Shown: positions 27,423 to 36,177 of the stretch, one piece after another
Layout of the letters: each line of letters opens with the position of its first letter
Numbering within the stretch: position 1 is the first letter of the stretch
Assembly (NCBI RefSeq): GCF_002368035.1
Contig: NZ_AP018222.1
Span: 5,619,238-5,683,237 of the forward strand
Reading direction: 5' to 3'
Length of the DNA stretch: 64,000 nt
Origin: Nostoc linckia NIES-25
Lineage (GTDB): Bacteria > Cyanobacteriota > Cyanobacteriia > Cyanobacteriales > Nostocaceae
Translations under genes and position numbers: made by a program
The notes under the pieces: model-generated
The model's input: only the letters and a program-made list of their open reading frames with translations
Told to the model about the DNA's origin: nothing
The model's database searches: none

Positions 27423-28208
27423 ATGACAGCCAGGACATTCCAGGATTTATCAAATGAATTAGCTGAACGGGGCTGGCGAACTGAAATTGTCACCCGGCCT
27501 GATGGTAGTATTGATTACGTGCAAATTCCCTTAACTTGCGAAGAGTTTCTGCATCCACAAGAAGGATATCACTTGCCTAACAGTACCTTTCATGGCGATG
27601 CGGCGGGTGATCCCACAGACATACTGAATCGTCGTTACGCCAATGATGCAACTACAGGAGTCTTCCGCGATTTGATTATCGAATGGGGGATTGCCAATTT
27701 GAAAAATCATTGTCCAGATACTTTTGTCGTTTTTGGAATTCAAAATAAAGAGCAGAACCGTACTGAATTTGTTGTATCTGAAGAAGGGGTACGTCCTTCG
27801 TTGATTATTGAAGTAGTTTTTCCCCGTTATCGCAAGGAAGACCGACAAACAAAAGTCAAGCACTACGCCGAAGCTGGCGTGCAGGAGTATTTAATTATCG
27901 ACCAACGCAAGCAACGCCAGCAAGTGATTGACGAAGTTCTGGGTTATCGTTTAGTTGATGGACAATACTTGCCACTGACTCCAGATGAGGATGGACGCAT
28001 TTTGTGTGAGACAGTTGGGCTGTTGATTGGACTTCAGGATGGGCGAGTCGTCATGGAAGATGCTCAAACAGGTGAAAGACTGCTAAATTCCCTGGAGTTG
28101 GAACAACGCGCCATCCAAGCTGAAGAACGCGCCACCCAAGCAGAACAACGCGCCGCAAAATTAGCAGAATTACTACAGGCGCAAGGGATCGATCCTAATC
28201 AAATTTGA
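27423..28208 (+). CDS. Uma2-family (PD-(D/E)XK-like) putative nuclease
   Basis: A 261-residue member of the Uma2/DUF820 family, abundant in cyanobacteria and related to PD-(D/E)XK restriction endonucleases. The core is RPSLIIEVVFPRYRKEDRQT then KVKHYAEAGVQEYLIID. The family usually has PDLVVEV, but here Ser replaces the Asp before the Glu, so catalysis may be weakened. The C-terminal ~45 residues form a charged coiled coil with the repeated unit QAEERAT / QAEQRAA, common in this family. It lies alone between recA and the small HNH cassette. No cognate DNA target or system is known. Confidence 0.82.
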   Translation: MTARTFQDLSNELAERGWRTEIVTRPDGSIDYVQIPLTCEEFLHPQEGYHLPNSTFHGDAAGDPTDILNRRYANDATTGVFRDLIIEWGIANLKNHCPDTFVVFGIQNKEQNRTEFVVSEEGVRPSLIIEVVFPRYRKEDRQTKVKHYAEAGVQEYLIIDQRKQRQQVIDEVLGYRLVDGQYLPLTPDEDGRILCETVGLLIGLQDGRVVMEDAQTGERLLNSLELEQRAIQAEERATQAEQRAAKLAELLQAQGIDPNQI

Positions 28209-28407
28209 CCGAATACTAAGTCTATACAGAGCTTAGGCTGGTTGGCGATTGTTCGTCGAATCCCCTTGTCGATAATAAATGCCGCGATAATCCTCAGATA
28301 TTAATAAGTTTAGTAAAGTTAGCGTTATCGTTAAACCCAGCCTATTGGCATCAAGATTTTGTACTGATAGATTAGTAATATATTTTACATAAGCATATTG
28401 AGCCAAC

Positions 28408-28941
28408 GTGAATAAGTCACAGAGTATTAAGCTACTTGAAAGTGAGGGATGGACAAAAGCAGATGCTATGCGTGCATTAGAGGTAATTGACTTTAGTACC
28501 AATCCTGATGAAATTACCATTCGCAGAGGTATTTCGCTTTTTGCTGGTTCTGAGCTAATTAAACGTCAACGTCTTCAAGCTGCACAGAAAGGTTTGGTAA
28601 CAAAGAAAAGCAATGAGATTGAGAAAAATAATCAGGAATATGCTGCCAAAATTGAACAACTGAAGAAATATCAAAAACAGGAACATCAAAAATATGAAAC
28701 TGAAATTCAAAATTTCTCTGACACTAACAAAGTGTTAGAAATGAAACTGAAAAATATCAATGCTCAAAATAGAGAGCTAACGCAAGCAAATGAGCAACTA
28801 AAAAAAGATAATAAATTATTAAAAAATTTAATAGATGAAATTAAGCTGAAATTGGCTATGAATACCAAAAAGCTTCTTCAGTATGAAGATAGCGAAATCC
28901 GTCAAGCTTTAATTATGATGTTCAAATCGACACTAGGCTAA
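28408..28941 (+). CDS. Coiled-coil protein of unknown function (first gene of HNH cassette)
   Basis: 177 residues from GTG at 28408. The first ~65 residues form a compact charged region (LLESEGWTKADAMRALEVID, then an ISLFAG segment) that might bind DNA or a partner. Residues about 70-155 are a Lys/Glu/Gln-rich coiled coil. I recognise no known family. The next gene starts 12 bp downstream and an HNH nuclease gene 30 bp after that, so the three are probably co-transcribed. The cassette is AT-richer than its neighbours. The role is unknown; sensing or nuclease control is a guess from context. Confidence 0.6.
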   Translation: MNKSQSIKLLESEGWTKADAMRALEVIDFSTNPDEITIRRGISLFAGSELIKRQRLQAAQKGLVTKKSNEIEKNNQEYAAKIEQLKKYQKQEHQKYETEIQNFSDTNKVLEMKLKNINAQNRELTQANEQLKKDNKLLKNLIDEIKLKLAMNTKKLLQYEDSEIRQALIMMFKSTLG

Positions 28942-28953
28942 TTAAGTGGATTT

Positions 28954-29349
28954 ATGAGTAACAAAAAGAAAGTTTTTCAAAGTATGAGTTACCGTGATGT
29001 TCAACGTGCTAACTCCAAAAATAAAATTCAGCTGCGTGAAGAAGACCAAGTTTGGCTAAAAGAAAATTTTTATAAAAATCTTGGCTGGATTAATGTTGTT
29101 AATCTTTATGAAAAAATTCAAGATTTTTTCAATAAATATGCTCTGGAAGAATTAACGCTTGAGGAACTATTTTTAGAAGCTGACCGGATTGGTAATAAAT
29201 ATCTGACAATTCAAGAGATACAAGACTTTAATCAAAGCTTATCTAGAGAAGTCAATGATATAGCAGAAGAAATAGATAAGCAGTTTCCAAATACAGAAAT
29301 AGAATTTATTGATTTCAGTAAGAAAACTAGCAACAAATATTGGAATTAA
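28954..29349 (+). CDS. Unknown small protein sharing a module with the HNH protein
   Basis: 131 residues, unrecognised. The N-terminus is basic; residues about 65-95 read LEELFLEADRIGNKYLT followed by QEIQDFNQ. This resembles the N-terminus of the downstream HNH protein (LKELFELANKIGNK, then KLTPQDFENY). The C-terminus is acidic then basic. The start ATG lies 12 bp after the coiled-coil gene's stop. The shared module suggests the two proteins bind the same partner or each other, or that one arose by partial duplication. Confidence 0.58.
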   Translation: MSNKKKVFQSMSYRDVQRANSKNKIQLREEDQVWLKENFYKNLGWINVVNLYEKIQDFFNKYALEELTLEELFLEADRIGNKYLTIQEIQDFNQSLSREVNDIAEEIDKQFPNTEIEFIDFSKKTSNKYWN

Positions 29350-29379
29350 GTAAATTAAAAAAATTATTTTTGAAGAAAT

Positions 29380-29832
29380 ATGATGAATTTTCAAGATAAA
29401 AGCTTGAAAGAATTATTTGAACTGGCAAATAAAATTGGTAATAAGCGATATCACAAACTAACTCCTCAAGATTTTGAGAATTACAGGAAATTCGATTATT
29501 GGCGCTATATTAACGGTGATTATGAATGTGGAACAACGCAAGAAAGTAAAGATTGGGTCAAAGCACATTCAAACTGGTACTGTCCAATTTGTGGTGATCG
29601 CTACTCTGATAAAGGTGGGAAGACGATAGACCACAAACTACCTCGATCGCAATATCCCTGGCTATCAATAGAATTTCAGAATTTATGGGTTATTTGCCAG
29701 GTTTGTAACCAAGAAAAGAGCGAAATGCATTGGTATGAGTACGAACACTATGTATTTGTTCGCTATCCTCATCTTTATCTTTCTGTAAAAGCTGCACGTC
29801 CTAGCTCCTTACTCCAGTCTTTAAAAGATTAA
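29380..29832 (+). CDS. HNH endonuclease
   Basis: 150 residues. The C-terminal half is an HNH nuclease: the zinc knuckle pair CPICG and CQVCN brackets KTIDHKLPRSQYPW (catalytic DH) and FQNLWVICQVC. The N-terminal ~60 residues carry the LKELFELANKIGNK module shared with the preceding protein. HNH enzymes cut DNA in restriction, homing or defence systems. The three-gene arrangement with a coiled-coil protein and an unknown protein resembles a compact defence or toxin-like cassette, but no immunity gene is recognised. It ends 78 bp before the preferred xseA start. Confidence 0.82.
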   Translation: MMNFQDKSLKELFELANKIGNKRYHKLTPQDFENYRKFDYWRYINGDYECGTTQESKDWVKAHSNWYCPICGDRYSDKGGKTIDHKLPRSQYPWLSIEFQNLWVICQVCNQEKSEMHWYEYEHYVFVRYPHLYLSVKAARPSSLLQSLKD

Positions 29833-29910
29833 AGCGTTTATTGGGATGAGCTTTGATTTTGGTCAAAAATGCTAGAATCGCTTCAGCACAAATGCTTTCA
29901 GGCATCTTTG

Positions 29911-31143
29911 ATGACTTTCGACCTTCCCGACTCCCTGATTCTCGATACGGCACTTTCGGTATCTGGTTTAACCGACTATATCCGCTTGTTGTTAGAGCAA
30001 GATGAACAATTGCGGCAAGTTTGGGTAACTGGCGAAGTTTCCAGTGCTAACCACCATCGCAGTGGGTTATTTTTCACTTTACAAGATACAGATGGCACGG
30101 CAGGAATTAAGTGTGTTGTGTGGAATAGCCAATTGGCAAAACTCGCCCAGATACCCGTTGCCGGCGAGCAGATAATTATTTTGGGCAGTATTCGCGTCTA
30201 TCCGCAACGGGGAGAGTATCAGCTGTCAGTTTGGCAGGCTTTACCTGCTGGTGTTGGTTTACAGGCACTGCGCTATCAACAACTCAAAAATCGCTTGCTG
30301 GCTGAGGGGTTATTCGATCCACAAAGAAAGCGATCGCTTCCCATCCATCCCCAAACCATCGCCGTCGTCACTTCACCAACTGCGGCGGCTTGGGGTGATA
30401 TTCAAAAAACTCTTAAGCAAAGGTATCCAGGTTTACATGTTTTATTTTCTCCAGCTACAGTACAAGGCGAGCAAGCACCAGAATCGATAGTCAAAGCAAT
30501 TGAACGAGTTGACTGGGATGGTCGTGCCGAAGTGTTAATTTTATCGCGTGGTGGCGGCGCGGTTGAGGAATTGGCTTGCTTTAACGATGAACGAGTAGTG
30601 AGAGCTGTTGCTAGTTGTTCGATTCCTGTAATTACTGGTATTGGTCATCAAAGAGATGAATCTTTGGTAGATTTAGTTGCAGATGTATGTGTGCATACAC
30701 CAACGGCAGCAGCGGAAACAGTTGTACCGGCAATTTCAGAGTTGTATGCTGAGCATCGGCAGCGAGTTCTGGCTTTGTATGAAGTCATGCATGACTTTGG
30801 GGAAAATGCTGAGAATAAACTGCAAGCACTACGAAACCGTTTGCGACGTTTGCGGTTAGATCGGCAACTAGAGCAAGAGGCACAGAAGCTAGCTTGGAAG
30901 CGTCGGCAATTGGTACAAGCAACGATCGCGCGATCGCACCAAGCAAAGCAGCATTTAGAATTGTTGCGGCAAAAGTTGGCAACTCTCGACCCGAAAGCTG
31001 TATTGCAGCGTGGTTATGCAGTGGTGAGACAAGAAAATGGTGCGATCGCTCGGACTGCGGCTGAGTTAGAAGTGGGGCAAGATTTATCGATTCAGCTGGG
31101 ACAGGGTGAGGTGAAAGTGAAAGTTACGGAAGTAAAAAAGTAG
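29911..31143 (+). CDS. xseA: Exodeoxyribonuclease VII large subunit
   Basis: 410 residues from ATG at 29911; an upstream in-frame ATG at 29869 would add 14 residues that do not look like the usual XseA start. With XseB it forms a nuclease that degrades single-stranded DNA in both directions. Visible features: an N-terminal OB fold (LRQVWVTGEVSSANHHRSG and LFFTLQD), the catalytic-domain PTAAAWGDI and RGGGAVEELACFND, GIGHQRDE, and the C-terminal LDPKAVLQRGYAVV. Normally xseB follows immediately; here it is 5 kb away at 36178. A divergent copy of this gene's 3' end lies just before xseB. Confidence 0.95.
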   Translation: MTFDLPDSLILDTALSVSGLTDYIRLLLEQDEQLRQVWVTGEVSSANHHRSGLFFTLQDTDGTAGIKCVVWNSQLAKLAQIPVAGEQIIILGSIRVYPQRGEYQLSVWQALPAGVGLQALRYQQLKNRLLAEGLFDPQRKRSLPIHPQTIAVVTSPTAAAWGDIQKTLKQRYPGLHVLFSPATVQGEQAPESIVKAIERVDWDGRAEVLILSRGGGAVEELACFNDERVVRAVASCSIPVITGIGHQRDESLVDLVADVCVHTPTAAAETVVPAISELYAEHRQRVLALYEVMHDFGENAENKLQALRNRLRRLRLDRQLEQEAQKLAWKRRQLVQATIARSHQAKQHLELLRQKLATLDPKAVLQRGYAVVRQENGAIARTAAELEVGQDLSIQLGQGEVKVKVTEVKK

Positions 31144-31452
31144 TTTAGATATATAGCGACTTACAACAGATTACTGTCAGGGATGCGATCGCTCGATTTT
31201 GTAAACAATGCCAAAAATCGATCGCAGGTGTAATCACAGAGATAGCTAGAAACCAGATTTAGATATATGCGATTGCCACATCTCAAGGCGCCTTAGCGTA
31301 GCCCGCACTTCGACACCCTTCGGCGTCGCTCAAGGCAAGAAGCTCAGTGACTACCGCAGGCATCGCCAAAAAGCGAAGATTTAGCATTTTTTCCTAATCA
31401 GTTAAGATAATCTTCATCAATCTTCTTTCCTTTTACCCTTTTCCTTGGAATT
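31144..31452. other. Intergenic region with degenerate Nostocales repeats
   Basis: About 300 bp between xseA and the LRR gene. It contains HIP1 sites and a scrambled copy of the dispersed repeat (around 31290-31375, including TAGCGTAGCCCGC, CCTTCGGCGTCGC and GCAGGCATCGCC). No gene is seen; the LRR-gene promoter must be here unless it is read from xseA. Confidence 0.45.
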
Positions 31453-34400
31453 ATGACGCAGGATGAGTTATTGGTACTGATAGATCGCGCCGTGGCTGAG
31501 GGTTGGCAAGAGTTAGACTTGTCAGGGCAGGAGTTGACTGAGTTACCTGTAGAAATTGGTAAGTTGCAGCAGCTTGAGTCTTTGATTTTGGGAAAGAAGG
31601 TTGAAGGTTATGAACCTGTAGGAAGCCGCCTTCTCGAAAAGGTTTCAGGCAACAATTTAAAAACGCTTCCACTAGAACTATTGGGTTTGCCTAATTTGCG
31701 TAAGTTGGATATTAGTGACAATCCTTTAGAGAGCATTCCCGATGTGGTAACGCAAATACCACATTTAGAGGAACTTATCTTAATTCGAGTAGAGCTAACT
31801 GAAATACCTGATGCAGTCGCTAAATTAACCAATCTGAGGCAGCTTCACCTCAATTCCAACCAAATAACCCAGATTCCAGAGGCGCTCGCTAAATTAACCA
31901 ATCTGAGGGAGCTTCACCTCAGTTACAACCAAATAACCCAGATTCCAGAGGCGCTCGCTAAATTAACCAATCTGAGGGAGCTTCACCTCATTTACAACCA
32001 AATAACCCAGATTCCAGAGACGCTCGCTAATTTAACCAATCTGAGGCAGCTTGTCCTCAGACGCAACAAAATAACCCAGATTCCAGAGGCGCTCGCTAAT
32101 TTAACCAATCTGACGCAGCTTGCCCTTGATGGCAACCAAATAACCCAGATTCCAGAGATCGGTAAATTAACCAATCTCAGGAAGCTTCACCTCAGTGGCA
32201 ACCAAATAACCCAGATTCCAGAGGCGCTCGCTAATTTAACTAATCTGAGAGAGCTTAACCTCAATGTCAACCAAATAACCCAGATTCCAGAGGCGCTCGC
32301 TAAATTAACCAATCTGAGGGAGCTTCACCTTAATGGCAACCAAATAACCCAGATTCCAGAGGCGCTCGCTAATTTAACTAATCTGACGCAGCTTGTCCTC
32401 AGTTTCAACCAAATAACTCAGATTCCAGAGGCGCTTGCTAATTTAACCAATCTGACGGAACTTGACCTCAGTGGCAACCAAATAACCGAGATTCCAGAGG
32501 CAATCGCTAAATTAACCAATCTGACGCAGCTTCACCTCAGTCACAACCAAATAACCGAGATTCCAGAGGCGCTCGCTAATTTAACCAATCTGACGCAGCT
32601 TGACCTCAGTTACAACCAAATAACCGAGATTCCAGAGGTGCTCGCTAATTTAACCAATCTGACGCAGCTTTACCTCGGTAACAACCAAATAACCCAGATT
32701 CCAGAGGCGATCGAAAGTTTGCCGAAATTGAAAAAACTAGATTTACGGGGAAATCCGCTTCCTATTTCACCAGAGATTTTAGGATCTTCTAATGATGTTG
32801 GTTCAGTTGAAAAAATTTTCAATTACTTGCGATTACTCCGTAGCGGTGAAGTGCGTCCACTCAACGAAGCCAAACTCTTGCTCATCGGACAAGGTAGCGT
32901 CGGCAAAACATCCCTCATCCAGCGACTAATCCACAATAAATACGATAAAAATCAACCCCAAACCGACGGACTCAATGTGGAAACTTGGAACGTGCAGGTC
33001 AATAGCAAAGACATCCGCCTCAATGTTTGGGACTTTGGCGGACAGGAAATTTATCATGCCACCCATCAGTTTTTTCTGACTAAGCGCAGCCTCTATCTCC
33101 TCGTTTGTAATTGTCGCACCAGCGAAGAAGAAAACCGCATCGAATATTGGCTGAAACTAATCGAAAGCTTCGGCGGACAGTCCCCCGTGATTATCGTTGG
33201 CAACAAAAAAGACGAACAACCCCTCGACATCAACCGCAAAGCATTAGGCGAAAAATATCCTAACATCCAAGCGATAATCGAAACCTCCTGCCAAGACAAT
33301 ATCGGCATTGATGAACTTCGCACCGCAATTTTGCAGCAAATCGCCAACCTCAAAGAAGTCTACGACCTTTTACCCCTGACATGGTTTGAGGTTAAACAAA
33401 AACTCGAATCCATGACTGAAGACTTCATCAGCTACAACCGCTACATCGGCATCTGCCACCAAAAAGAGATTCCCGAAGAACAAAACCAAGAGCAACTAAT
33501 CGACTTGCTGCATCGACTCGGCTTAGTTCTCAACTTCCGCGATCATCCCATCCTCAAAGATACCAACGTCCTCAAACCCAACTGGGTGACAGAAGGCATT
33601 TACGCGCTCTTGAGCGATGAAAACCTCAAAACTAAAACCAAAGGCATTTTCACCCCCGCCGATCTCACCCGCATCCTCAATTCAGAGCGATACCCCACCG
33701 AGCGTCACAGTTATCTGATCGGGCTGATGAAAGAATTTGAGCTTTGCTTTGCACTAGAATGTCAACCACCACAATTCCTGATTGCAGGACTTCTACCTAA
33801 AGACCAACCAGACGAAACAGAACTCGACGGCGAAACCCTCGAATTTCAATACCATTACAAAGTTCTCCCCGAAAGCATCATTTCCCGCTTCATCGTTAAC
33901 ACCCACGAAAAAATTCATAACCAAATCTATTGGCGCAGTGGCGTAATGCTGCAATATCAAGAAAACAACGAAATCTACAATATCGCTCGCATCAAAGCCG
34001 ATCCCGAAGACAAAAAAATCTTCATCACCATTAGCGGACGTAAAGAAACACGGCGCTTATTTCTCGGCATTCTCCGCGATGTTTTCCAAAAAATCCACAA
34101 AAGTCTTCCCAATCTCGAAATCACCGAATGGGTTCCCGTCCCCAACCATCCCAAACATGCGCCCCTCGACTACCAAGAACTACTCGGACTCGAATCAATG
34201 GGTGAAAGCACAATCACCATCGGCAAACTAAAATTAAAACTCGATTTGCGTCAACTACTTGATGGGTATGAAGATATAAGAACTCGACAAAGACAACAAA
34301 TAGACAAAGGAATTATTGAACCAGCCCCGATTAAGGAACCAATTATGTCAGAAAGCATCAGAAACCAAATATTTGTTAGCTACAGTCATCAAGATGCAGA

Positions 34401-34800
34401 ATGGTTAACAGAACTGCAAACACAACTAAAACCCTATATTCGTGCAGAAAGTTTGATCGTTTGGGATGACACCAAAATCAAACCTGGCGCAAAATGGAAA
34501 GCCGAGATTGAAAAAGCATTAGCCACGGCTAAGGTTGCTATCTTGCTAGTCAGCCCTGACTTTATAGCCTCTGATTTTATCCACAGACATGAGCTGCCCC
34601 CCTTACTCAACGCAGCCGAACAAGAGGGATTAACTATTATCTGGATTCCAATTAGTGCAAGCTCATACAGAAAAACCGACATCGAAAAATACCAAGCTGT
34701 TCACCCTCCAAATAAACCCCTCGATACTCTAAATAAGGCAGAACGTAACCAAGCTTGGGTAAAAATTTGCGAAGAAGTCGAAGAGGCAGTAAAAGCATAA
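31453..34800 (+). CDS. LRR-Roc-COR-TIR protein (ROCO family), paralogue
   Basis: 1115 residues. About 17 leucine-rich repeats of 23 residues (LTNLxELxLxxNQITQIPEAL) are encoded by nearly identical 69-bp DNA units. The Roc GTPase follows, with GQGSVGKTSL, DFGGQEIYHATHQ and a canonical NKKD. A COR region comes next, and from about residue 970 a TIR domain (IFVSYSHQD, WDDTKIKPGAKW, HRHELPP with the likely catalytic Glu). The C-terminal TIR is very close to that of the protein at 8548-11649, so the two are paralogues. The near-identical LRR units suggest recent expansion or homogenisation. It sits between xseA and xseB. Proposed role by family: ligand sensing by LRR, GTPase switching, and NADase or signalling output by TIR. 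Confidence 0.92.
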   Translation: MTQDELLVLIDRAVAEGWQELDLSGQELTELPVEIGKLQQLESLILGKKVEGYEPVGSRLLEKVSGNNLKTLPLELLGLPNLRKLDISDNPLESIPDVVTQIPHLEELILIRVELTEIPDAVAKLTNLRQLHLNSNQITQIPEALAKLTNLRELHLSYNQITQIPEALAKLTNLRELHLIYNQITQIPETLANLTNLRQLVLRRNKITQIPEALANLTNLTQLALDGNQITQIPEIGKLTNLRKLHLSGNQITQIPEALANLTNLRELNLNVNQITQIPEALAKLTNLRELHLNGNQITQIPEALANLTNLTQLVLSFNQITQIPEALANLTNLTELDLSGNQITEIPEAIAKLTNLTQLHLSHNQITEIPEALANLTNLTQLDLSYNQITEIPEVLANLTNLTQLYLGNNQITQIPEAIESLPKLKKLDLRGNPLPISPEILGSSNDVGSVEKIFNYLRLLRSGEVRPLNEAKLLLIGQGSVGKTSLIQRLIHNKYDKNQPQTDGLNVETWNVQVNSKDIRLNVWDFGGQEIYHATHQFFLTKRSLYLLVCNCRTSEEENRIEYWLKLIESFGGQSPVIIVGNKKDEQPLDINRKALGEKYPNIQAIIETSCQDNIGIDELRTAILQQIANLKEVYDLLPLTWFEVKQKLESMTEDFISYNRYIGICHQKEIPEEQNQEQLIDLLHRLGLVLNFRDHPILKDTNVLKPNWVTEGIYALLSDENLKTKTKGIFTPADLTRILNSERYPTERHSYLIGLMKEFELCFALECQPPQFLIAGLLPKDQPDETELDGETLEFQYHYKVLPESIISRFIVNTHEKIHNQIYWRSGVMLQYQENNEIYNIARIKADPEDKKIFITISGRKETRRLFLGILRDVFQKIHKSLPNLEITEWVPVPNHPKHAPLDYQELLGLESMGESTITIGKLKLKLDLRQLLDGYEDIRTRQRQQIDKGIIEPAPIKEPIMSESIRNQIFVSYSHQDAEWLTELQTQLKPYIRAESLIVWDDTKIKPGAKWKAEIEKALATAKVAILLVSPDFIASDFIHRHELPPLLNAAEQEGLTIIWIPISASSYRKTDIEKYQAVHPPNKPLDTLNKAERNQAWVKICEEVEEAVKA

Positions 34801-34971
34801 AATAGAACCTATGTCAATATTAACAAAATACAACTTAAATGTTCTACAAATAGGGAGCAAATTAAACATCGAACTAAAGCTTCCCTCTGGTAAATAGACT
34901 TTTCTCACTCCAGAGGCGATCGGCTTGAAATGATGCCCGCCTTTGATTTAATGAAAATTGAACTAGGGATC

Positions 34972-35244
34972 GCCAAAATAACAAATGGGTTCCTCGAAAT
35001 AACAAATGGGTTCCCCGAAACAACAAATGGGTTCCCCGAAATAACAAATGGGTTCCCCGAAATAACAAATGGGTTCCCCGAAACAACAAATGGGTTCCCC
35101 GAAACAACAAATGGGTTCCCCGAAACAACAAATGGGTTCTCCGAAATAACAAATGGGTTCCCCGAAACAACAAATGCGATCGCCGAAATAACAAATGGGT
35201 TCCCCGAAACAACAAATGCGATCGCCGAAATAACAAATGCTCGA
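34972..35244. repeat. 21-bp tandem repeat, 13 units
   Basis: Thirteen consecutive units close to CCCGAAATAACAAATGGGTT plus C, alternating GAAATAAC/GAAACAAC. In two units the junction has changed to GCGATCGCC, creating HIP1 sites. The plus-strand frame reads PEITNGF/PETTNGF heptads and other frames are open too, but there is no RBS or domain, so I treat it as non-coding. It starts about 170 bp after the stop of the LRR-Roc-COR-TIR gene. The neighbouring DNA (34801-35280) has no other feature. Confidence 0.85.
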
Positions 35245-35280
35245 TCGCTATGTTTTGATAGCTGTGCGAGTGTCAATAAA

Positions 35281-35997
35281 TCAGCTATTGTTCAACTGCT
35301 GAACAAACGCTTGATGTTCAGCTGAATTTAGCCCTGTTTGCAACACCGCTAAAACCTGTTGCATATTGTCACTAACTAATGCTGAGACATCCAGCCATAA
35401 TCCAGGAAATATTTGACTTTCAATGATGCCTGAGGCATTTGGTGTCAGTGTTATGTATTCACCATCTTGCAAGCTGAACCAACTTATAGTCTGTTCAAAA
35501 ACCTGCCAAACAATATATTCCTGAATGCCATTGCGACGATAGGCGCGTTTTTTATCATATAAATCTTTAGTAGCACTGCTAGCGGCGACTTCTGCGACTA
35601 ATTCTGGCGCACCTTCCACATAACCATCAGTACCCAACTGAGACTTTCCACCACAGGCTGCATCAATTAACAAAATGGCATCTGGTTGGGGTTCATTATC
35701 TAAATCTAGCCGCACGGTTGGATTATCACCTAGTCTGACTCCAGGCGTGGCTACTTTATAATTTCCCAGCCAAATCATTAAATTAGCATGTGGTTCGGCA
35801 TGTGGTTCAAAGCGCAAAGGTGATGACACGTAAACGACTCCTTCAATCAATTCGGCTTTTTTGAGGTTGGGCATGGCATTGTAGCGACGCTCAAATTCTG
35901 GACGAGTCAAGCGATCGCCACTCTCAAGAGGCGGAATATATGAGGGAGAATGAGTTGGAGTCGGATGTTGTGGAGAGGTGTTGACCACGAAAAGCAA
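35281..35997 (-). CDS. Uma2-family (PD-(D/E)XK-like) putative nuclease
   Basis: 238 residues from a TTG at 35997 (GTG a few codons in is an alternative). The core fits the Uma2/DUF820 fold: PQPDAILLID, then GAPELVAEVAASS, then KKRAYRRNGIQEYIVWQV, giving D, E and K candidates for a PD-(D/E)XK site. The N-terminal ~25 residues are Pro/Ser/Thr-rich and probably disordered. It lies on the minus strand inside the block that separates xseA from xseB. The product is of unknown biological role, and these genes are multicopy in cyanobacteria. Confidence 0.78.
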   Translation of the reverse strand: MLFVVNTSPQHPTPTHSPSYIPPLESGDRLTRPEFERRYNAMPNLKKAELIEGVVYVSSPLRFEPHAEPHANLMIWLGNYKVATPGVRLGDNPTVRLDLDNEPQPDAILLIDAACGGKSQLGTDGYVEGAPELVAEVAASSATKDLYDKKRAYRRNGIQEYIVWQVFEQTISWFSLQDGEYITLTPNASGIIESQIFPGLWLDVSALVSDNMQQVLAVLQTGLNSAEHQAFVQQLNNS

Positions 35998-36042
35998 GCG
36001 GTAGAGGTGGTTAAGTTGATTGTATCGTAATGCATTTTGAGG

Positions 36043-36147
36043 AGAGAGAAGATAAGAGCGATCGCGTTGCGGCTCAAGTGCAAGAAGATTTGTTGATTCA
36101 GTTGGGGCACGGTGGAGTTAAAGTGAAGGTTGTGGAAATAAACAAAC
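36043..36147 (+). pseudogene. Remnant of an xseA 3' end
   Basis: Just before xseB, the frame reading VAAQVQEDLLIQLGHGG then VKVKVVEINK matches the last residues of XseA (TAAELEVGQDLSIQLGQGE, VKVKVTEVKK). Most DNA differences are at third codon positions, and the more upstream match needs a frame change. There is no start or complete domain. It marks where xseA once joined xseB directly. Confidence 0.7.
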
Positions 36148-36177
36148 CGCCAAGACGCCAAGGACGCCAAGAGTTGA

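Noticed and set aside
28233..28520. 95-codon minus-strand ORF overlapping the coiled-coil gene
   Set aside because: It overlaps the better-supported plus-strand operon start and shows no recognisable domain.
34874..35325. Three overlapping repeat ORFs (about 120-131 residues) across the second 21-bp array
   Set aside because: Same reason: an open frame is a by-product of unit length; no start signal or known family.
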